From NCBI GenBank assembly GCA_964351995.1, contig CAYGQE010000007.1:1-64000 (forward strand): a DNA stretch of 64,000 bases, given 5' to 3'. The DNA comes from SZUA-35 sp964351995 (lineage in GTDB: Bacteria; Actinomycetota; Acidimicrobiia; Acidimicrobiales; SZUA-35). Below the pieces are notes generated by a model. It saw nothing but the letters and a program-made list of their open reading frames with translations. It did not search any database and was not told the origin of the DNA. Below, piece by piece: positions 1-7,336 of the stretch (position 1 is its first letter; the number at the start of each line of letters is the position of its first letter). The translations under genes were made by a program, and so were the position numbers.

Positions 1-1187
1 GCTTGCTGCCAGCGGGGGAGCGGTTCGCCGGGATACCACTTGCCCTGGCCGTGGTGGAGCACAGCGCCTTCGCCGAAGCGGGCTCGGAGACGCTCGGTGA
101 GTTCGGTGGCTCGCTCCCGCTTGTCCTTTCCATCGGCAAGGGTCTTCCACTGATCGCTCTCCATGTCGTCGATCGAGACGAAGGTCGGCTCGCCGCCCAT
201 GGTCAAGCGGACATCGCCGTCATCCAGGCGCTCGTCGATGGCGTGGCCGAGAGCGTCGATGGCTTCCCACTGCGTTGGTGAGTAGGGCTTGGTGACTCGT
301 GGGTCCTCGTGGACCCGGACGACCTGGTTCGAGTACGAGAACTCGACCTCGGCCTCGTCGAGTGCGCCACTGATGGGTGCTGCGGTGGCTGGCGTGGGTG
401 TGGCGGCCAGGGGGATGTGGCCCTCCCCGACGAACAGGCCCGAGGTTGGATCGAGACCGACCCAGCCGGCACCGGGTAGGAAGACCTCGGTCCACGCATG
501 GAGATCGGTGAAGTCGGTTGCCGGACCGCTCGGGCCCTCGAGTGATTCGACGTCAGAGGCGAGTTGCACGAGATAGCCGGAGACGAACCTGGCGGCGTAC
601 CCGAAGTGCCGCAGAACGTGCACCAGCAACCACGCCGAGTCTCGACACGATCCAATACTGCGCTTCAGGGTCTGTTCCGGGGTCTGGACGCCTGGTTCCA
701 TGCGCACCGAGTATTCGATGTCGGTCATCAACCGCTGGTTGATCTCGACGAGGAAGTCGATGGTGCGTCGTTCGGTCGTGTGGTCGATGGCATCCAACCA
801 CTGGCAGAGCAATGGGGTGGCCGGCTCGACCACGAGATACGGAGCGAGATCTTCGAGCAGCGCCTTGTCGTAGGCGAACGGGATGTGTTCAGCATCTTCT
901 TGGAGGAAGAAGTCGAACGGATTGATCACCGTCATGTCGAGTACAAGATCGACGACGACTTTCAGCTGTTTGGTCTTTTCGGGAAAGACCAAACGGGCCT
1001 GGAAGTTGCCGAAGGGATCTTGCTGCCAGTTGAGGAAGTGGTCGCCCGGTTCGACCCGCAGCGAGTAGGCCTTGATCGGCGTGCGGGTGTGCGGTGCGGG
1101 CCGGAGGCGCACGATGTGTGGGCCCAGCCCGACCGCTCGGTCGAATTCGTATGTGGTGATGTGTTCGATCGCAACATCGATGGTCAT
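1..1187 (-). CDS. Transglutaminase-like protein, DUF2126 type (C-terminus off the window)
   Basis: About 395 N-terminal residues are present; the gene runs out of the window at base 1. The first ~150 residues match the bacterial transglutaminase N-terminal domain, followed by a transglutaminase core with the nucleophile in GSCRDSAWLL (about residue 180), the histidine in DLHAWTEVFLPG and the aspartate in WVGLDPTSG. After ~290 residues a second region (LTMGGEPTFVSIDD) is typical of the very large DUF2126 family. ATG at 1187 is preceded by GGAGGA at good spacing. Members are thought to work in peptide bond modification or cleavage, but the substrate is unknown. Read from translation of the minus strand; family assignment firm, function not. 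Confidence 0.85.
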   Translation of the reverse strand, partial: MTIDVAIEHITTYEFDRAVGLGPHIVRLRPAPHTRTPIKAYSLRVEPGDHFLNWQQDPFGNFQARLVFPEKTKQLKVVVDLVLDMTVINPFDFFLQEDAEHIPFAYDKALLEDLAPYLVVEPATPLLCQWLDAIDHTTERRTIDFLVEINQRLMTDIEYSVRMEPGVQTPEQTLKRSIGSCRDSAWLLVHVLRHFGYAARFVSGYLVQLASDVESLEGPSGPATDFTDLHAWTEVFLPGAGWVGLDPTSGLFVGEGHIPLAATPTPATAAPISGALDEAEVEFSYSNQVVRVHEDPRVTKPYSPTQWEAIDALGHAIDERLDDGDVRLTMGGEPTFVSIDDMESDQWKTLADGKDKRERATELTERLRARFGEGAVLHHGQGKWYPGEPLPRWQQ

Positions 1188-1214
1188 CGCTGTCCTCCGC
1201 TGGTGGTCATGTCA

Positions 1215-1258
1215 CAGCCCTTGATCTCGCAGCCCTTGATCTCGCAGCACTTCATCAC
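1215..1258. repeat. 15-bp direct repeat, two copies plus a diverged third
   Basis: The unit cagcccttgatctcg occurs at 1215-1229 and 1230-1244, then a diverged copy starts at 1245 (cagcacttcatcac). It lies in the 200-bp divergent-to-tandem gap between the transglutaminase gene start and the end of the dehalogenase-like gene. No other feature was recognised in this gap. Confidence 0.6.
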
Positions 1259-1387
1259 ACCGTGGTCCATCTCACTCCATCGGTTCTTCCGCCAAGTCAT
1301 GCACTGTTGTATGACAGGTTTCCGTCGAGAACCCCACTTCAACGTTGCTGCTGTGTGAAATCGCTCACGACCTGACAGAAGTCTGAC

Positions 1388-2065
1388 TCAGGACCAACCT
1401 CCGTCTTGACTGATGACCTGGCCGAAGATGAACGACGATGCGCCGCTGGCAAGGAACAACGCAAGCTCGGCGGACTCATGTGGTTCGCCGATCCTTGCCG
1501 CCGGCACCTCAGTGGCCAGGCGAGCCTGGAACTTCTCGTTCTCGAGTACCTCTGGTGGGTAGTAGACGTCGTTCGCCACGAAGTTCTGAGCGACAGCGTT
1601 CAGCCGCACGCCTTGCTTCGCCAGCTGATGGCCGGCCGACCGCACGAAGGCGTTCTGCGCCGCTCGAGCGGTGACGTAGGGGACAGCCTGAGGTGACATT
1701 CGGCGAAGGGGCGACGAAGAGGTGATGGCCACGATGCTGCCGCCGCCCCGCTCGATCATCCTGGGGGCAGATGCTCGCACCAGACGCATCAGCGGATGGA
1801 CCATGGCCTCGAAACCCATCAGCCAGTCGTCGTCTTCGATGGCCACGACCTTGGCATTGGACGCCGACACGTCCAGGTTCACGATGAGCACGTCGATGTC
1901 GCCGGTCTCTTCGACCAACTCGCTTGGTTCGCTCGGTCCGATGAGTTGGCCGTCGTCGGTCACCACCTCGCCCCCTTCAGCAGCGAAGAGTTGGTGAATG
2001 GCCGGCCCCATGTAGGTCGTCGCGCTGGTGATCAGGATCCGTTTGTGCGCAAGGCGTTCAGGCAT
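1388..2065 (-). CDS. Halohydrin dehalogenase-like SDR protein (HheG type candidate)
   Basis: A 225-residue Rossmann-fold protein of the short-chain dehydrogenase superfamily in which the cofactor and catalytic motifs are replaced. The glycine-rich TGxxxGxG is instead TSATTYMG (residues 13-20), matching the halohydrin dehalogenase signature T-x4-F/Y-x-G, and the active site is S117-x12-Y130-x3-R134, an S-Y-R triad instead of S-Y-K. The segment NFVANDVYYPPE followed by a C-terminal GQVISQDGGWS resembles the halide-pocket region and end of HheC. Such enzymes reversibly expel halide from vicinal halohydrins to give epoxides and can open epoxides with azide, cyanide or nitrite. Start taken as ATG 2065, which places the motif as in known enzymes; a longer reading to 2131 would overlap the divergent gene. 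Confidence 0.78.
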   Translation of the reverse strand: MPERLAHKRILITSATTYMGPAIHQLFAAEGGEVVTDDGQLIGPSEPSELVEETGDIDVLIVNLDVSASNAKVVAIEDDDWLMGFEAMVHPLMRLVRASAPRMIERGGGSIVAITSSSPLRRMSPQAVPYVTARAAQNAFVRSAGHQLAKQGVRLNAVAQNFVANDVYYPPEVLENEKFQARLATEVPAARIGEPHESAELALFLASGASSFIFGQVISQDGGWS

Positions 2066-2099
2066 GACGAGCAGACTAGGAGAGATAGGTTCGACCATC

Positions 2100-2480
2100 G
2101 TGAGTGACAATGACGCCGTGACGACCGCCAACCGGGCCTTCTACGAAGCCCACGAGCGCCGCGACATCGATGGCATGGTCGAGGTCTGGGAGCACAGCGA
2201 CCGCGTGGCCTGCATTCACCCCGGCTGGCCGATCCTGCGCGGCTGGGAAGACGTGGGTGCGTCGTGGCGTCGCATCCTCACCGGTCCCGGCAACAACCAG
2301 TTCATTCTCACCAACGAATCGGTCGTCGTCGACGGCAACCATGCATGGGTCACGCTCGATGAAAACCTGGTGTCGAGCGAAGGCGCCGGCACGGTAGCGG
2401 CGACGAACGTCTTCGCTCGTCAAACGAATGGGAACTGGCTGCTCGTGCTGCATCACGGTTCACCCGTGATGGCTGGCTGA
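2100..2480 (+). CDS. SnoaL-like / NTF2-fold protein (DUF4440 type)
   Basis: A 126-residue protein beginning VSDNDAVTTANRAFYEAHERRD and containing the pattern of NTF2-like proteins: helix with RRDIDGMVEVW, then WPILRGWEDVGASWRRI and WVTLDENLVS plus a final strand WLLVLHHGSP. GTG at 2100 is preferred because upstream in-frame ATGs lie in or beside the divergent dehalogenase gene, 34 bases away. The family includes polyketide cyclases, ketosteroid isomerases and epoxide hydrolases, but members with this wording are usually of unknown role. A shared promoter region with the dehalogenase gene suggests common regulation, which is inference. Confidence 0.8.
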   Translation: MSDNDAVTTANRAFYEAHERRDIDGMVEVWEHSDRVACIHPGWPILRGWEDVGASWRRILTGPGNNQFILTNESVVVDGNHAWVTLDENLVSSEGAGTVAATNVFARQTNGNWLLVLHHGSPVMAG

Positions 2481-2553
2481 CCCCTGACGGACCAGCCTTG
2501 AGACCTGGGATGTCCCCGATTCGCTCGGCCATCTGAGAACTGACGATGGACCC

Positions 2554-2887
2554 ATGACAACGCAGACCCGGACTCGACCAACACTGACTCGACCAACACT
2601 GACTCGACCNNNNNNNNNNNNNNNNNNNNNNNNNNNNNNNNNNNNNNNNNNNNNNNNNNNNNNNNNNNNNNNNNNNNNNNNNNNNNNNNNNNNNNNNNNN
2701 NNNNNNNNNGACTCGACCAACACTGACTCGACCAACACTGACTCGACCGATGGATGTCGCCGTGGCAACGGCGAAGGGCTGGCACAACGATCCGCAGGGC
2801 GAGCACAAAATGCGCTTCCACGATGGGTCGACGTGGACCGATCACACGACGCATCACGGTCCGGTGCCCTGCCGAGGTTGCGGCTGA
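2554..2887 (+). CDS. Small DUF2510 protein with TRPTL pentapeptide repeats (interrupted by assembly gap)
   Basis: From ATG 2554 the reading is MTTQTRTRPTLTRPTLTRP, entering the N run. On the other side, a frame reading TRPTLTRPTLTRPMDVAVA (from 2711) continues into GWHNDPQGEHKMRFHDGSTW, a clear DUF2510 motif, then CRGCG and TGA at 2885-2887. Completing the 15-bp repeat across the gap needs 6+15n bases, always a multiple of three, so the two sides join in one frame; the placeholder of exactly 100 N shifts the frame and hides this. DUF2510 is a short actinobacterial domain, normally N-terminal in membrane or signalling proteins; here it would be at the C-terminus. An alternative start is ATG 2750. 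Function unknown. Confidence 0.55.
2571..2748. repeat. 15-bp tandem repeat (minisatellite) flanking the gap
   Basis: The unit gactcgaccaacact is seen at 2571-2585 and 2586-2600 with a partial copy to 2609, and again at 2710-2724 and 2725-2739 with a partial copy to 2748. Copies visible on both sides are identical. The true copy number is unknown because the assembly breaks here. Confidence 0.9.
2610..2709. other. Assembly gap, 100 N
   Basis: Exactly 100 undetermined bases, a conventional scaffold-gap length, inside the tandem repeat. The true length is probably 6+15n bases by repeat phase. Confidence 0.97.
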
Positions 2888-2914
2888 CCGTCCTTCGAGA
2901 GCCCCTGATATCAA

Positions 2915-2940
2915 ATGTAAGCCTAACTCCTAATGATAAG
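2915..2940. promoter_or_regulatory. Possible DtxR/IdeR-type metal box
   Basis: Read on the minus strand the segment contains TTAGG, two bases, then TTAGGCTTAC, resembling the iron-box consensus of DtxR/IdeR regulators (TTAGGTTAGGCTAACCTAA) with an insertion and a weak right half. It sits about 65 bases upstream of the DtxR-family gene and just after the DUF2510 gene, where an autoregulatory operator would be expected. Local AT-richness is unusual for this chromosome. Match is imperfect. Confidence 0.4.
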
Positions 2941-3002
2941 CATCCCTTCACCTTCTTGTTCGAATTCGAGCAGTGATGGTCGGATGCGACTAGGCTCGTT
3001 TG

Positions 3003-3689
3003 ATGGCCGAGTACACGTCACCTGAACACCACCCGGCATTCGAGGAGTACTGCGAAACCATCTTCGAATTGAACGAAGACGGGCAGCGCGTCATCCAGGC
3101 TCGCATCGCCGAACGCCTTGAAGTCTCCCGCCCTGCGGTGTCAGAAATGGTGCGTCGTCTGGTCGATGAGGGCTTGGTCAGCGTTGACAGCAACGAGATC
3201 TCGCTGACTGTTTCCGGTCGTGAGCTGGCGACCACCATGGTGCGTCGCCATCGTCTGGCCGAGCGGTTCCTCACCGACATGCTCGGTCTGTCTTGGGCTG
3301 AAGCTCATCACGAGGCTGGCAAGTGGGAGCACGTCATCAGCCCAGCGGTCGAGAGCGCCATCGTCAAGCAGCTCGATGACCCCACGACGTGCCCACACGG
3401 TAACCCGATTCCGGGCTCCGGCTATGTCGAGCGTGAGCTGGTAGCCATGTCCAGCCTGCCCAAAGGGTCGACCGCCACGATCACCCGGATTCCCGAAGAG
3501 CTCGAGTTCACTCCCGGTCTTCTCGAGTTCCTCGAGTCCAACGCCATCGTTCCAGGTATCGATGCCACGGTCGTGGCGACCTCACCTGATGGCACCACCA
3601 CGATCGACGTCGGCGGATCGATCGTTGGCGTGAGTGCCTTCACTGCTGAACGAATCCTGGTCTCGGTCAACGACATCGCGCTCGTCTGA
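3003..3689 (+). CDS. DtxR-family metal-dependent transcriptional regulator
   Basis: 228 residues: winged-helix DNA-binding domain (1-75, ARIAERLEVSRPAVSEMVRRL), dimerisation/metal domain (76-145) and a C-terminal SH3-like FeoA domain. Metal ligands H83, E87, H102/H103, E109 and H110 are visible, but the position of the primary-site cysteine of DtxR/IdeR (Cys in ACRWEHV) is glycine here (AGKWEHV), while a cysteine appears later in TTCPHGNPIP, as in manganese-type members. It would repress iron or manganese homeostasis genes when metal-loaded. ATG 3003 chosen over TTG 3000. It stands alone, with a possible own operator upstream. Confidence 0.88.
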   Translation: MAEYTSPEHHPAFEEYCETIFELNEDGQRVIQARIAERLEVSRPAVSEMVRRLVDEGLVSVDSNEISLTVSGRELATTMVRRHRLAERFLTDMLGLSWAEAHHEAGKWEHVISPAVESAIVKQLDDPTTCPHGNPIPGSGYVERELVAMSSLPKGSTATITRIPEELEFTPGLLEFLESNAIVPGIDATVVATSPDGTTTIDVGGSIVGVSAFTAERILVSVNDIALV

Positions 3690-3695
3690 GACAGC

Positions 3696-3721
3696 CCTCG
3701 GCTCGGGTTGGGACGCCGAGG
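3696..3721. terminator. Hairpin between convergent genes
   Basis: Arms CCTCGGC (3696-3702) and GCCGAGG (3715-3721) form a 7-bp GC-rich stem with a 12-base loop, between the ends of the converging regulator and histidine kinase genes. No long U tract, as usual in high-GC actinobacteria. Confidence 0.5.
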
Positions 3722-3730
3722 ACAAGCCGA

Positions 3731-5404
3731 TCAATCGCCGTTGACTTCGAGCGTGACTTCAATGGTGGTGCCCTGACCCATCGCCGATCGCACATGGAGC
3801 TCGCCGCCGAGTTCCTCAGCTCGGTCCGCCATGATCGCAAGACCGTGGTGATCGCCGCTCACAGCTGCGGGATCGAACCCAATTCCGTCGTCGGAAATCG
3901 AGAGCCTCACGTGTTGGTGATCGTCGAGTTCGATCACGACGTGTTGAGCAGCGGCATGTTTCGAGGCGTTGGTCAATGCTTCCTGGACAATGTGGTAGAG
4001 GCCGTGCGTGGCTTCGCTGTAGGTGTCTTGCCGGCCGAGTCGATTCTTCACGTCGATCGAGAATGGCCAGTCTGGTCGGTTTGTCATGCGCAGGATCAGG
4101 TCGGCCAGATCGATCTTGGCCAGTGACCCGGCCCGCATTTCCCGTAGCAATGCCCGAATCTCAGAGTTGGCATCGGCCGACAGTTGTTGAATGCGCTCGA
4201 ATGCTGGACGGACCGGATCATCTGGCGCCATGTGCACCAGTTCGGTGTCGACCGTGAGCGCTGCAGCGGCGAGGGTCTGCACGACCGAGTCGTGGAGCTC
4301 TCGACGAAGCCGATTGCGTTCGTTCGCTGCGGCCAGATCAGTGGCTTGCTGTGTCAGCCGCACATTCGAGATGACCGCCGAGCCTTGCTCGGCCAATCCC
4401 TTGAGCCGTTCGCCGTGCTCGGGCACATAGAAGTCGCTCCAACGGCTCTCCAGAATGATGTACCCGATCAGGACACCGCCGGCGATCATCTCGGCGGCAA
4501 TGGTCGAGAGCGCCGGGCCGAAAGAGGAGGCCAGGCGCTCACCTCGAGAAGACCCAACGGGGGCGCCTGGCTGGGCAAGGCTGGGGTGGAGGTCGAGTTT
4601 CTCGGGGTGTGGCTGAGGGTCGAGGACGTCGTAGCCGAAGGTGTTCTCGAGTCGTTCGACAGCAAGCTGTCCGTTGGTATCAGCGAGGACGATGGCTGTG
4701 AGGTCATTGGTGACCAGATCCTGGACGCCGCCGACCAAGACATCCAGCACCTTCTCGAGGTCGAGTGTGCGGGCCATAGCCGCGCCGATCTCGCGGCGGA
4801 TCTCGGCGTACTCGCGGAGTTGACGCTCTTCAGCTTGGAGCCGAACGCGTTCGTCGACCTCTTTGCGAAGGCTCTGATTGGCGCGTAGAAGCTGTGCGGT
4901 TCGCTCGTTCACTCTTTGATCGAGCCGTTCGACCAGGTGCTGGGTTTCGGTCTCGGCCAAGACTTCCTGCGTGATGTCGCGGAAGGTGCCCACCAGACCA
5001 ATGACCTTGCCGTCCGCATCGCGAAGAGGCGCTTTGTTGGTCGAGATCCACAGTTGCTCACCGCGGGCGTTCGTGAGCGGTTCGCGGATGTTCGAGATGG
5101 GCTGGCCTTCGTCGAGGATGCGACTGTCCCACTCGCTGTACCCCGCCTGGTGGTCACCCCACGGCATGTCATCATCGCTCTTGCCGATCATCTCGGCGAT
5201 GCTCAGTCCGGCAAGATCAGCAAAGGTCTTGTTGCAGCCGAGGTAGCGAGAGTCGAGGTCTTTCCAAAACACCGCAGAGGACAACGAGTCCATCAGGGTG
5301 GACAGCAATTGCTGAGCCGAGTGCAATGCCGGGCTGCCCTCAACCGATCCTTGCAGCAGCGCTCTGAAGACCGCTGTGCCCTCAGATGCAACGTCGGATG
5401 ACAT
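3731..5404 (-). CDS. Sensor histidine kinase, PAS-GAF-HisKA_3 (NarL type)
   Basis: 557 residues, no membrane segment, so cytoplasmic. PAS domain about 30-150 (FWKDLDSRYLGCNKTFADLAG, GTFRDITQE), coiled coil 150-205, GAF domain about 205-350, dimerisation domain with the phospho-acceptor H371 in RRELHDSVVQTL, and an ATPase domain with EALTNASKHA, SDDGIGFDP and GHGLAIM-like wording (DHHGLAIMADRAEELGG). This kinase class pairs with LuxR/NarL response regulators, but none is adjacent; the LuxR-type genes at 49-50 kb are possible but unproven partners. The PAS domain may bind a small cofactor. ATG 5404 is the only good start. Confidence 0.9.
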   Translation of the reverse strand: MSSDVASEGTAVFRALLQGSVEGSPALHSAQQLLSTLMDSLSSAVFWKDLDSRYLGCNKTFADLAGLSIAEMIGKSDDDMPWGDHQAGYSEWDSRILDEGQPISNIREPLTNARGEQLWISTNKAPLRDADGKVIGLVGTFRDITQEVLAETETQHLVERLDQRVNERTAQLLRANQSLRKEVDERVRLQAEERQLREYAEIRREIGAAMARTLDLEKVLDVLVGGVQDLVTNDLTAIVLADTNGQLAVERLENTFGYDVLDPQPHPEKLDLHPSLAQPGAPVGSSRGERLASSFGPALSTIAAEMIAGGVLIGYIILESRWSDFYVPEHGERLKGLAEQGSAVISNVRLTQQATDLAAANERNRLRRELHDSVVQTLAAAALTVDTELVHMAPDDPVRPAFERIQQLSADANSEIRALLREMRAGSLAKIDLADLILRMTNRPDWPFSIDVKNRLGRQDTYSEATHGLYHIVQEALTNASKHAAAQHVVIELDDHQHVRLSISDDGIGFDPAAVSGDHHGLAIMADRAEELGGELHVRSAMGQGTTIEVTLEVNGD

Positions 5405-5468
5405 GACGGAAATCTAGACCAGCGCCGAAGGTCGGCCGAGGACGCTCCATGTGGTGTGCCCGAGAGCG

Positions 5469-5960
5469 TCAGATGCCGCTGTTGCGCGCCGTACCGGTTT
5501 TCTTTGCTCCGTCGTAGGTCCTCATCAAGCAGAAAATCTCTCGATTGTCGAGATCGTTCCAGCTCTCCAGCGACGGATGCAAGAAGCTGACGTCGTAGAT
5601 CGAGGTTTGCCCGGCCGAGAGACCGACGAATGGTTCAAACGCTTGGTCGCACCCTCCTTGGGCCGTCTCGGCAAGCGCGCTTCGACCCGGATACTCGTCC
5701 GCCCGCAACTCAAACGCGTGGTACACCTCGGCATCGTGGGGTGTGGAGCACGGGATGCCTGCCAAGGTTTCGATCTCCTGATTCAAGGCGAGTTCGAGGC
5801 AGTCGCCGACGTCGATGGTCAAAGCGCTCAGTTGCCCGGCACCCAGAGTTTCGCCATCGGCATCTCGAGTTGTGGTGTCTTGGCGGTCAAGGCTCACGTA
5901 GCCGACGCTCACGACGCCGAGAGCGATGACCGCTCCAGTAACGACGCGCACGATTCCCAT
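5469..5960 (-). CDS. Septum-formation domain membrane protein
   Basis: 163 residues. One N-terminal membrane segment (IVRVVTGAVIALGVVSVGYVS) is followed by an outside domain with VGDCLELAL, GIPCSTPHDAEVYHAFEL and a later GGCDQAF / FCLMRTYDG, the cysteine-spaced pattern of the actinobacterial Septum_form family. The paired cysteines suggest disulfides outside the membrane. Family members were linked to septum formation in mycobacteria-like bacteria, but the biochemical role is unclear. It is divergent from the lipoprotein gene at 6124, with 163 bases between that hold the promoters. Confidence 0.78.
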   Translation of the reverse strand: MGIVRVVTGAVIALGVVSVGYVSLDRQDTTTRDADGETLGAGQLSALTIDVGDCLELALNQEIETLAGIPCSTPHDAEVYHAFELRADEYPGRSALAETAQGGCDQAFEPFVGLSAGQTSIYDVSFLHPSLESWNDLDNREIFCLMRTYDGAKKTGTARNSGI

Positions 5961-6123
5961 GAAGAGGTCAACGGCGGTACTCCCCGTTGCCTTGAGTCAG
6001 AGCGAGTTCTCTTGCGGCAGGTGATTCCTTGGCTCCAACCGAGGGAGTCCCCGGTGGCCCTAACCCGATAACACAAGTGCTCGCACGTGGTGTTGAATGT
6101 GCGGAGTTCGAAGGGGGACAACG

Positions 6124-7275
6124 ATGAAGAGACAGCACGTTTGGCCGGTTCTGGCCGCTGGGGTCTTGACGCTCAGCGCCTGTGGCGGCAGCGACACCAG
6201 CGAGACAGCGGCTGGCGACGATGCCGTCGTCGAATTCGTTTCACCGATCGGCGAGTTCTTGGGTTGGGATCAGGGTGCCGACTTCGATCAGGAGGCAGCC
6301 CAAGCCGAGTACGCCCAGCAGGAACGCGAAGCCCAAGAGAGCATCGCCTCGTGCATGGTGGCCGAAGGTTTCGAGTACATCCCGGTCGACACCTCCGCTC
6401 AGGAGTTCACCTTCGAGGATCAATTCGACGGACTCGAGTGGGGCTCTGACGAATGGACCGCCACGTACGGCTTCGGCGTCTCCACCCAGCAGTTCTCACA
6501 AACCCAGGTCGGCCCCGATCTCGTTGGTCACACATGGAACGATGGCGGGCCGGGCAACGACCAGCCGACCGACCCGAACCAGGCCTACGTCGACTCACTC
6601 GGAGAGAACGAGCGGAACGCCTACTACAACGCGCTCTACGGCACCGATCAGGGGATCGAATGGGATGAGACGCTGACCGATGAAGAGAATCAAGCGATCG
6701 TGGACGACTACTACGAGAACGAGTACGCGCCCACTGGTTGTGAGCCGGTGGCCTACGAGGAGATTTACAGCAGCGGCGAAGATCAGAAGGAATTCGAGGC
6801 CTTCGATGAGGCCTTCGGTGACTACTGGACCGAACTCGATGAACGGATGGAGAGCCATCCGGAGGTGATTGCTTACCGCTCCGAGGTGCGTACCTGTGTG
6901 GAAGATCGTGGCGTCGAGTATCTCGAGGAGCAGGAAGCTTGGGAGTTCTTCACCGCTGAGCTCGAGGCCGCTGGCTTGGGTTGGGAAGCAACAGGCGACC
7001 CGTTCGAGGGTCTCGACACGTCGGACTTCAGCGACGAGGACTTCGACCGGATCTATCAGGAGTTCGAGAACCAAACCTTGCCGGCTGACAAACTCGCCGC
7101 ACTTGCCGAGATCCAGGCCGCTGAGATCAGCGTCGCCGTCGCCATCAGCGAGTGTGGTGGTGGTTGGCAGACGGAGATGACGGCGTTGGGTCCGATTCGA
7201 GTCGAGCTCGAAGAAGAGTTCCTGACTGCGAACGCTGACCAGCTCGCCGAGTTCGAGGGCGTGTTCGGAGACTGA
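6124..7275 (+). CDS. Putative secreted lipoprotein, acidic, cysteine-patterned
   Basis: 383 residues with a lipoprotein signal peptide: MKRQHVWPVLAAGVLTLSAC, lipobox LSAC. The mature part is very acidic and has several spaced copies of a cysteine followed by a short helix and an aromatic pair: SCMVAEGFEY, TGCEPVAYEE, RTCVEDRGVEYL and ISECGGGW. ATG 6124 is preceded by AAGGGGG. It lies 61 bases upstream of the membrane-fusion protein of an ABC efflux set, and similar lipoproteins often accompany such sets in actinobacteria, so an accessory or substrate-binding role is plausible. No named family recognised with certainty. Confidence 0.75.
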   Translation: MKRQHVWPVLAAGVLTLSACGGSDTSETAAGDDAVVEFVSPIGEFLGWDQGADFDQEAAQAEYAQQEREAQESIASCMVAEGFEYIPVDTSAQEFTFEDQFDGLEWGSDEWTATYGFGVSTQQFSQTQVGPDLVGHTWNDGGPGNDQPTDPNQAYVDSLGENERNAYYNALYGTDQGIEWDETLTDEENQAIVDDYYENEYAPTGCEPVAYEEIYSSGEDQKEFEAFDEAFGDYWTELDERMESHPEVIAYRSEVRTCVEDRGVEYLEEQEAWEFFTAELEAAGLGWEATGDPFEGLDTSDFSDEDFDRIYQEFENQTLPADKLAALAEIQAAEISVAVAISECGGGWQTEMTALGPIRVELEEEFLTANADQLAEFEGVFGD

Positions 7276-7336
7276 AGACTTCTGCCACAGCGGCGGAGGT
7301 GATTGAAGGGCACTGGAAGAACATGCGAGTTGTGGG

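Noticed and set aside
564..1358. 264-codon open frame on the plus strand
   Set aside because: Antisense to the transglutaminase-like gene; its wording mirrors that gene and it has no family motif.
2554..2976. 140-residue reading through the N run ending in FEFEQ
   Set aside because: Depends on the arbitrary 100-base gap length, which puts the downstream part out of frame with the DUF2510 motif.
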